Origin: an uncultured Bacteroidia bacterium
GTDB taxonomy: Bacteria > Bacteroidota > Bacteroidia > Bacteroidales > UBA932
Direction: 5' to 3'
Length of the DNA: 13,787 nucleotides
NCBI GenBank assembly: GCA_902795785.1
Contig: CADBMK010000074.1
Coordinates: 1 to 13,787, forward strand
The position numbers and the translations under genes were made by a program. This document shows, piece after piece, positions 8,702 through 13,787 of this stretch. How positions within the stretch are numbered: position 1 is the stretch's first letter; every line of letters starts with the position of its first letter. The notes below the pieces were generated by a model. It saw only the letters and a list, made by a program, of their open reading frames with translations, did no database searches and had not been told where the DNA came from.

Positions 8702-10063
8702 ATGAAGATAAAAAAATATTTATCAGGCCTTCTGTTCGGACTTCTGCTCATTTCGTGTGAAGCGGAGAAGGTGACCGACCCTGAATTCGGTTCCGATGAA
8801 ATGCCTTACATCTATATGGACTGGGCAAGCAGCCAGGTGTACAGCAAGGGAGATACAGTCAAATTCACGGCTCAGGTCTCCCCTCTCGAAGGCACCGACG
8901 TCCGCTGGCTGGTGGACGGTGACGTGGTGTCCACCAGCCCGTCCATTAAATACATAATAGAAAACGAAAAAGGATTCACACTTCGCTTCGAAGCCGAGCG
9001 CGGCGGGACTGTCAACTACAGGGAGGCAAACGTCGCAATCAAAGTGCCTTTCGTTCCAAAGGAATGCTCACGTAAAGTAATGGGCGTAATTACGACCGAC
9101 GGCAAGGCGGATATGGTACAGTGGGACTACGTCTCACACCTTCTCATCACCTCATTCCAGGTCGGAGAAGACGGGAAGCTCATCCGTCCGGATGACGCCA
9201 GGCTGTCAGCCCTCAAGACGCTCATCTCACTCGCCCACAACAGGGGCATTTATGTCCAGGCCGACATCACCGGCATCATCAATATGCCGGCAGGTTCAGG
9301 TTCATACAACAGTATGGTATTCCAGAATGCCGTGGCGGACGAGAATACCCGTGCAGCCCTGGTTGCTGATGCCAGGAAGCTCGTGGATGACCTCGACATC
9401 GACGGTGTGAACGTATATGTCAATGAGCTCAACTGCGACGCAGGAACCATCCAGCAGAAAGACGCCATCGTCCAGTTTATCAAGGACCTCAGGGCGGCGC
9501 TCCCTGCAGAGCGTGAGGGAGAAAGGCTCAGATATCTCGTGACCGCCTCCGTACCAAGGGCCTGGAACAGCTATGAGTTCTACTTCCTGGGACAGGCCGT
9601 TGACCAGCTCGACTGGATTAATCTCCTTCTCTTCGGAGCGCTTGATCTCACGCCTTGTGACTTCGCACCGGACTGGTACATCAATGATTTCTATACCAAC
9701 TTCTCTAACTCCGCCGGTATTCCTTACAGCAAGCAGATGGTTGGTGTCGGAGCCTTCGGAATCCATTACAAATATCCTGACGGCGTGGACATCACCTGGG
9801 GCAACCAGGATCAGTACCTCGGATGGCCGACCTACTCTGACATTCTGAAGATGGACGCATCAGCTTCATCCAAGAGTTTCATTGACCAGAATTCCGGCAT
9901 CTACTACACAGGAGCCACCGGCACAAACAGCGCCGCGTCAAAGGCTGCCATTGTAAAGGATACTGAGGGAAGTGCCGGTATGTTCATCTGGTGTATCGAT
10001 TATGATTCAACCAATGCTCAGACGTCTCTTACACAGACAGTCTGGAACACATTGAACAAATAA
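8702..10063 (+). CDS. GH18-fold surface lipoprotein with degenerate active site; probable surface glycan-binding protein
   Basis: This lipoprotein (LLISC, Cys19, followed by acidic EAEK typical of surface export) occupies the SusE/F slot after SusD. An Ig-like domain is seen at about 33-117. From about 121 to the end the chain resembles a GH18 TIM barrel, for example VMGVITTDG and YVSHLLITSFQV, then LVDDLDIDGVNVYVNEL at 227-243. GH18 enzymes carry DGxDxDxE on strand 4, where the Glu is the proton donor. Here the aligned positions are D234, N237, Y239 and N241, so the second and third Asp and the catalytic Glu are all replaced. E242 is adjacent but out of register. The simplest reading is a binding protein evolved from an endo-N-acetylglucosaminidase or chitinase fold, probably recognising GlcNAc-containing glycans. 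It lies 18 bp after SusD and 25 bp before the GH16 gene. The fold is fairly sure. Loss of activity is inferred, and residual activity through E242 is the alternative. Confidence 0.8.
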   Translation: MKIKKYLSGLLFGLLLISCEAEKVTDPEFGSDEMPYIYMDWASSQVYSKGDTVKFTAQVSPLEGTDVRWLVDGDVVSTSPSIKYIIENEKGFTLRFEAERGGTVNYREANVAIKVPFVPKECSRKVMGVITTDGKADMVQWDYVSHLLITSFQVGEDGKLIRPDDARLSALKTLISLAHNRGIYVQADITGIINMPAGSGSYNSMVFQNAVADENTRAALVADARKLVDDLDIDGVNVYVNELNCDAGTIQQKDAIVQFIKDLRAALPAEREGERLRYLVTASVPRAWNSYEFYFLGQAVDQLDWINLLLFGALDLTPCDFAPDWYINDFYTNFSNSAGIPYSKQMVGVGAFGIHYKYPDGVDITWGNQDQYLGWPTYSDILKMDASASSKSFIDQNSGIYYTGATGTNSAASKAAIVKDTEGSAGMFIWCIDYDSTNAQTSLTQTVWNTLNK

Positions 10064-10088
10064 TACCGATAACGGATTCAAATAATAA

Positions 10089-11138
10089 ATGAATAAATTA
10101 TTCTTAGTTCTATTTATGCTTGTCCTCGGGGCCGCCTGTGCCCCGGCGGACGGGCAAACTTTTCCTGTCAGCTTCACATTCGAGAAAGATGTTGACTGCC
10201 CGAATTTCATCAATTTCAAAGCTGACATCTGCGACCCGGGGGACCTCTGTACCTGGACATTTTCCGACAATCCCTCAAAAACATATTCATCATCATCCAT
10301 TACTCATTATTTCCCTGAGGCCGGAAGCTATGATGTCACTCTCAGCGTATGCAGGGACGGACAGACAAGCGAAAAGACAATACAGGTCGGAGTGGCCGAA
10401 GATTCTCCTTATCACAAAAACGGGGAGAAACTTCTCTGGAACGATGAGTTTAACGCTTCCGCTCTGGACCTGAAAAAATGGAATTACGATCTCGGTACCG
10501 GGAAATGGGGCAACAATGAGCTGGAGAATTACACCAACAGAGCGGTCAATTCCCATATTGAGAACGGCAGGCTCATAATCACAGCCGTGAAGGAAGACGA
10601 CAGAATGGCCGTCGGCAGTTACACTTCCGCCCGTCTCACGACCCAGGGCAAGGTGGAATTCCACCGGGGACGAGTCGAGGTCCGGGCAAAGATGCCATCC
10701 GGCAAGGGTACCTGGGCTGCAATCTGGATGTTCGGCCGCAAAGCGGCTCCAAATTATTCCGAGCTGGATATTCTGGAATATGTAGGATGTGACAAAAACA
10801 TCATATATACGACAGTCCATACTTCCGCCACCCTGGCCGGAGAAGTTCCTATGGTAACTGCAAATAAAACAGTGAACGATGTTGAGACTGAATTCCATGT
10901 GTACGGAATGAACTGGGAGGATAACCGTATTCAATTCTATCTGGATGACCCAAATAATGTATATCTGGAATTTGAACGTCCTTCACAGGATGATCAGCAT
11001 TTCTGGCCTTTTGACAGCGACGAGTATCTTATACTTAATCTGGCCGTAGGAGGAGACTGGGGCGGAATGCGTGGAATTGACAACGACATCTGGCCACAGT
11101 CAATGGAAGTTGATTATGTGCGTGTATTTCAGAAGTAA
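10089..11138 (+). CDS. PKD-GH16 endo-glycanase (laminarinase-like subgroup, altered active-site loop)
   Basis: This is a secreted or lipid-anchored retaining endo-beta-glycanase. The signal peptide covers residues 1-17 and has a weak lipobox (LGAAC, Cys17, with Gly at -3), so it may be a lipoprotein or be cut by signal peptidase I. A PKD domain spans about 24-102 (WTFSD, then HYFPEAGSYDVTLSV). The GH16 domain runs from about 112 to 349, with LLWNDEF, RVEVRAKMPSGKGTWAAIW and the catalytic ELDILE at 225-230. The nucleophile would be E225, with D227 assisting and E230 as acid/base; all are intact. The usual laminarinase lead-in to this motif (GWPxxGEIDIME) is replaced by a shorter APNYSELDILE without the Trp. 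The C-terminal WPQSMEVDYVRVFQK is classic GH16. The length is normal. The change in the loop, together with the GH20 next door, makes a beta-1,4-galactosidic linkage of poly-LacNAc a possible target instead of beta-1,3-glucan. The family is certain; the substrate is open. Confidence 0.92.
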   Translation: MNKLFLVLFMLVLGAACAPADGQTFPVSFTFEKDVDCPNFINFKADICDPGDLCTWTFSDNPSKTYSSSSITHYFPEAGSYDVTLSVCRDGQTSEKTIQVGVAEDSPYHKNGEKLLWNDEFNASALDLKKWNYDLGTGKWGNNELENYTNRAVNSHIENGRLIITAVKEDDRMAVGSYTSARLTTQGKVEFHRGRVEVRAKMPSGKGTWAAIWMFGRKAAPNYSELDILEYVGCDKNIIYTTVHTSATLAGEVPMVTANKTVNDVETEFHVYGMNWEDNRIQFYLDDPNNVYLEFERPSQDDQHFWPFDSDEYLILNLAVGGDWGGMRGIDNDIWPQSMEVDYVRVFQK

Positions 11139-12831
11139 CATCCTCCTTTACCTACTGTCTCTTTCCGTTGCAGTTTCCTGCAACGATGCGCCGCAGCCGC
11201 AGCCGTTCAGCGTCATACCTATGCCTGACGAAGTTCAGCTGTCAGAAGGATCGTTCAACATAGCTGGAGCCAGGATTTCCTGCGACGGCGATATGGACGA
11301 AAAGACCCTCAAGGCTGTGGAAAGCCTTACATCAAACCTCAGGACCGTGACAGGAAGAGCATGCAACGGAAGAGGCAAAGGCCACGTCATATTTACGCTT
11401 AGCCCTGAACTTCGAGGGGAAGAATACCGTATTCAGATAGGGGCAGACACCGTAAAGGTAGAGGCTTCTGATTTCGGAGGTTTCTTCTACGCGATACAGA
11501 CAATCAGACAGATGCTTCCGGCAGAGGTCTATGGCAGCGAAAAAGCCAGGGCAGCCTGGCTTCTTCCCTGCGCAACAATAAAGGATTCTCCACGTTTTGC
11601 CTACCGGGGAATCCACCTGGATCCGTGCCGTCATTTCTGGAGCATAGAAGAAACCAAGCGTATCATAGACATCGCAGCCATATACAAACTCAACCGTCTC
11701 CACTGGCACCTTACCGATGACCAGGGCTGGAGAATGGAAGTGAAGAGATATCCGAAGCTCACTGAAATCGGAGCGTGGAGAAAAGGCACCTGTATAGGCA
11801 AGGACTTCGAATCCAACGACGGTATCCGCTACGGCGGTTTCTATACCCAGGAGGAAATGAAGGAAATCGTAGCCTATGCTGCCGAACGCAACATTACGGT
11901 CATCCCGGAAATTGACCTTCCGGGTCATATGGTTGCAGCTCTCGCCGCCTATCCCGAGCTCGGTTGCACAGGAGGACCATACGAGGTATGGACCCGCTGG
12001 GGCATTGCAGATGATGTGCTCTGCGTGGGCAAAGAGGAAACACTTACCTTCATCAAAGATGTCCTTACCGAATTGATGGACATCTTTCCATCCGAATACA
12101 TCCATATCGGAGGCGACGAATGTCCAAAGGACCACTGGGAAAACTGTCCGAAATGCCAGGCCCGAATCAAAGAACTCGGACTCAAGGCTCACGGCACCAT
12201 ATCTGCTGAACAGGAACTTCAGTGCTATGTAACATCCCGCATCCAGAAATTCCTCAATGAGCACGGCAGAAAGATGATCGGCTGGGATGAAATTCTGGAA
12301 GGCGACCTGGCGGAAGGAGCCACTGTCATGTCATGGAGAGGCACCCAGGGCGGAATCGAAGCAGCCAACCGCGGTTTCGATGTCATAATGACTCCAAGCA
12401 ACTATGTATATCTAGACTATTACCAGAGCTCAGAAAGAGACAAAGAACCTCTCTGCATCGGAGGTCAGATTACCGTAGAAAAGCTCTATTCTTACGAACC
12501 TTATGAAGGTATGGTTCCAGGTACCGAAAGCCGCATACTTGGCGTTCAGGCCAATCTCTGGACCGAGTACATCACATCGGAGGATTTCCTGGAGTATATG
12601 CTCCTGCCCCGTATGTGCGCCCTGTCCGAGGTTCAGTGGTGTAAGTCAGACCGCAAGGATTTCAATCGCTTTAACGCCTCGCTTGACCATACATTCAAGA
12701 TGCTCGACATTATGGGCTATGCCTACGGAAAGCATACGCGTGGCTTAATCGGTCTTCCCGGCAACGAAAAGCCGGCCAGAAGCAAAGAAGAACTCAAGAA
12801 ATATCTTGAGGAGAACAAATTCGACTGGTGA
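11116..12831 (+). CDS. GH20 beta-N-acetylhexosaminidase lipoprotein
   Basis: This exo-enzyme removes terminal beta-GlcNAc or beta-GalNAc by substrate-assisted catalysis. I chose the ATG at 11116, although the frame is open to an ATG at 11071, because 11116 places a clean lipoprotein signal at the N-terminus (MCVYFRSNILLYLLSLSVAVSC, lipidated Cys22). The longer start would put 15 polar residues before it. The product is 571 aa. A GH20b-type domain occupies about 30-150. The catalytic barrel follows with YRGIHLDPCRHF at 163-174, LHWHLTDDQGWRMEVKRYP, the strand PEIDLPGH, and HIGGDEC with the catalytic D334-E335 pair. WDEILEGDLAEGATVMSWRG and GVQANLWTEY are further family motifs. The active site looks complete. 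The gene overlaps the GH16 end by 23 bp, suggesting translational coupling. Its own tail overlaps the convergent LytTR gene by 38 bp. It may act on the outer surface or in the periplasm; acylation alone does not decide. The family is certain. Confidence 0.95.
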   Translation: MCVYFRSNILLYLLSLSVAVSCNDAPQPQPFSVIPMPDEVQLSEGSFNIAGARISCDGDMDEKTLKAVESLTSNLRTVTGRACNGRGKGHVIFTLSPELRGEEYRIQIGADTVKVEASDFGGFFYAIQTIRQMLPAEVYGSEKARAAWLLPCATIKDSPRFAYRGIHLDPCRHFWSIEETKRIIDIAAIYKLNRLHWHLTDDQGWRMEVKRYPKLTEIGAWRKGTCIGKDFESNDGIRYGGFYTQEEMKEIVAYAAERNITVIPEIDLPGHMVAALAAYPELGCTGGPYEVWTRWGIADDVLCVGKEETLTFIKDVLTELMDIFPSEYIHIGGDECPKDHWENCPKCQARIKELGLKAHGTISAEQELQCYVTSRIQKFLNEHGRKMIGWDEILEGDLAEGATVMSWRGTQGGIEAANRGFDVIMTPSNYVYLDYYQSSERDKEPLCIGGQITVEKLYSYEPYEGMVPGTESRILGVQANLWTEYITSEDFLEYMLLPRMCALSEVQWCKSDRKDFNRFNASLDHTFKMLDIMGYAYGKHTRGLIGLPGNEKPARSKEELKKYLEENKFDW

Positions 12832-13711
12832 CAATTCTGTCATCAAAGTTTTTAAGGCTTGACTTTATCCCTGTGACATGGCTGCGTGACACAGGGATAA
12901 AGTCATTGACCTGTTTTATCTTAAGGGTCATTCCGCCAGGTTTGACCTCAATTCTTTCCACCTGGATAAGATTCACCAAAAAGGCCCTGTGACAACGAGT
13001 AATCATGGGATAATCCTTGAATACCTCCTCGGCCTGGGACAGGGTTGAGCGGATAAGGGCGCAGTCCTGACCCATCTGATAGACCTTAATATAATTTCCT
13101 ACGGCCTCTATATATAATAGGTCGGAAATCTTTATGCGTACGGCCTCGCTTGTGGATCCGGAGAGAATGATTTCTTCCTTGAGCGATGATTTCTCTTCAG
13201 CCTTCCGGGCTTCCTCCTGAGTCTTTACAAGACTGTCGTTCATACTGCGGACTTCTTCAAGTTCCAGTTCAAGGAAGCGGGCCCTGAACTTGAATCTCCA
13301 GTAAAGGCCGATTGCAAAAGAGCAGAAAGCAAGCATAATCAGGGTACGGATATACCCTGAGAACGTCAGCGGATCGTAGTCCGTATGTCCCAAAAGCACG
13401 AAATGGAGGTACACACAGATATATAATGCGACCAACGGAGTATTTATAAGCTGAAACGCCAGATTCCTGCGGATGATATATCCCACACCTTTTTCCAGGG
13501 ATGACGGGATGCGGAGCACATATCTGAGAATTCCTTCCGTCACATAACATGTGGCCACACCCAATATCCAAATGACAAACAGATGCAGATACACAGACGC
13601 TCCAAGCGTTTTAATTTCAAGCGGCTTGAATACAGCAAAGGCCAATGTGGCAAATGCAGCGCTGGTACAGCGTGTTATAAGGGTTTCTCTATAACGGTTA
13701 TTCATACACAT
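12794..13711 (-). CDS. Membrane-bound LytTR-family transcriptional regulator
   Basis: The product is a DNA-binding regulator anchored directly in the inner membrane. Four hydrophobic helices are seen near residues 15-31, 41-66, 84-108 and 120-140. A charged probable coiled coil follows at about 141-180 (RFLELELEEVRSMND, KTQEEARKAEEK). The LytTR domain spans about 183-288, with DLLYIEAVGNYIKVY, RSTLSQAEEVF, RCHRAFLVNL and IPVSRSH all in place. There is no receiver domain, so it is not a classical LytR/AlgR response regulator; the membrane part may sense a signal itself or pair with a kinase elsewhere. Starts at 13711 (MCMNNRY) and 13705 (MNNRY) are both possible; candidate -7 boxes very close upstream make 13705 attractive. 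The gene converges on the PUL operon, overlapping GH20 by 38 bp, and its coding end contains a perfect 16-bp inverted repeat. Whether it controls the PUL is unknown. Confidence 0.88.
   Translation of the reverse strand: MCMNNRYRETLITRCTSAAFATLAFAVFKPLEIKTLGASVYLHLFVIWILGVATCYVTEGILRYVLRIPSSLEKGVGYIIRRNLAFQLINTPLVALYICVYLHFVLLGHTDYDPLTFSGYIRTLIMLAFCSFAIGLYWRFKFRARFLELELEEVRSMNDSLVKTQEEARKAEEKSSLKEEIILSGSTSEAVRIKISDLLYIEAVGNYIKVYQMGQDCALIRSTLSQAEEVFKDYPMITRCHRAFLVNLIQVERIEVKPGGMTLKIKQVNDFIPVSRSHVTGIKSSLKNFDDRIVTSRICSPQDIS
12860..12905. terminator. Perfect 16-bp inverted repeat; possible terminator or 3'-end hairpin inside the LytTR coding sequence
   Basis: TGACTTTATCCCTGTG at 12860-12875 is exactly mirrored by CACAGGGATAAAGTCA at 12890-12905. 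The stem can continue inward past one A-A mismatch (C12877-G12888, A12878-T12887, T12879-G12886, G12880-C12885), leaving a GCTG loop. It begins 29 bp after the GH20 stop, where an operon terminator would be expected. No clean T-tract follows on either strand (the + side reads TTGACCTGTTTTATC), so intrinsic termination is not certain. The repeat encodes LytTR residues DFIPVSRSHVTGIKS on the other strand. Confidence 0.5.
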
Positions 13712-13787
13712 ACAAATGTAACAAAACTACCGATTATCCCAATAATCCGACAAGTCGTCACAAACGGCCTACCGAATATCCCAGAGG
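13712..13787 (-). promoter_or_regulatory. Upstream region of the LytTR gene with candidate promoter
   Basis: On the minus strand, 13729-13722 reads TAGTTTTG and 13720-13713 reads TACATTTG; both match TAnnTTTG exactly. The first has CTTG at 13754-13751 with a 21-nt spacer, a good -33 fit. It would start transcription near 13716, giving an almost leaderless mRNA for the ATG at 13711 or about 11 nt for the ATG at 13705. A small inverted repeat (GATTAT/ATAATC, 13732-13747) sits in the spacer. No coding sequence is recognised in these last 76 bp. Confidence 0.45.

Noticed and set aside
8702..10063. Calling the GH18-like protein an active endo-N-acetylglucosaminidase or chitinase
   Set aside because: The catalytic Glu and two Asp of the family motif are replaced, so an enzyme name is not supported.
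10293..10934. A 213-codon minus-strand open frame opposite the GH16 gene
   Set aside because: It is a shadow of the GH16 coding sequence, with no recognisable protein features.
11332..12264. A 310-codon open frame on the minus strand opposite the GH20 gene
   Set aside because: It mirrors an intact GH20 catalytic domain. No family motif is visible in it.
13732..13747. GATTAT/ATAATC small inverted repeat in the LytTR promoter spacer as an operator
   Set aside because: Six-base AT-rich arms are expected by chance, and LytTR proteins usually bind direct repeats.
1..13787. Mobile elements, CRISPR arrays, tRNA or rRNA genes
   Set aside because: I saw no transposase or integrase, no regularly spaced repeats, no cloverleaf candidates and no rRNA-like segments. 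Nearly all of the window is coding.

Overview
This window is a compact polysaccharide-utilization locus (PUL) of a member of the Bacteroidota, most likely a gut-type Bacteroidales. The evidence is an adjacent SusC-like/SusD-like pair, a one-protein hybrid two-component regulator (HTCS) divergent from it, lipoprotein signal peptides, A-rich leaders without Shine-Dalgarno sequences, and promoter boxes matching the Bacteroidota -7 consensus TAnnTTTG. The DNA looks moderately GC-rich and the operon strongly prefers C-ending codons (CTC, ATC, AAC). That argues against the AT-rich Bacteroides thetaiotaomicron type, but I cannot name a genus.

Layout. Positions 2-370 (+) hold the 3' part of a DoxX-like membrane protein gene that begins before the window. 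Its stop codon overlaps that of the convergent HTCS gene (367-3753, -). A 139-bp divergent control region (3754-3892) carries a -7 box on each strand and a short direct repeat that could be the regulator's operator. Five genes then run tightly on the + strand (3893-12831): SusC-like transporter, SusD-like lipoprotein, a GH18-fold lipoprotein in the SusE/F position, a PKD-GH16 endo-glycanase, and a GH20 exo-hexosaminidase. Gaps are 12-25 bp, and the last two genes overlap. A membrane-bound LytTR regulator (12794-13711, -) converges on the operon and overlaps the GH20 gene tail. A perfect 16-bp inverted repeat lies inside its coding sequence, just past the GH20 stop.

How it probably works (inference). 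The GH18-like lipoprotein and SusD capture a GlcNAc-containing glycan at the cell surface. GH16 cuts the chain internally, SusC imports the oligosaccharides, and GH20 removes terminal beta-GlcNAc or beta-GalNAc. The HTCS senses a released oligosaccharide in the periplasm and activates the operon. GH16 plus GH20 plus a GH18-fold binder fits a poly-N-acetyllactosamine or mucin-type host glycan better than a plain beta-1,3-glucan, though a mixed fungal wall substrate is not excluded.

The most unusual points are: the HTCS has no recognisable HATPase (kinase catalytic) domain although its His, Asp and DNA-binding parts remain; the GH18-like protein has lost the catalytic motif; and the long perfect hairpin is embedded in a converging coding sequence.
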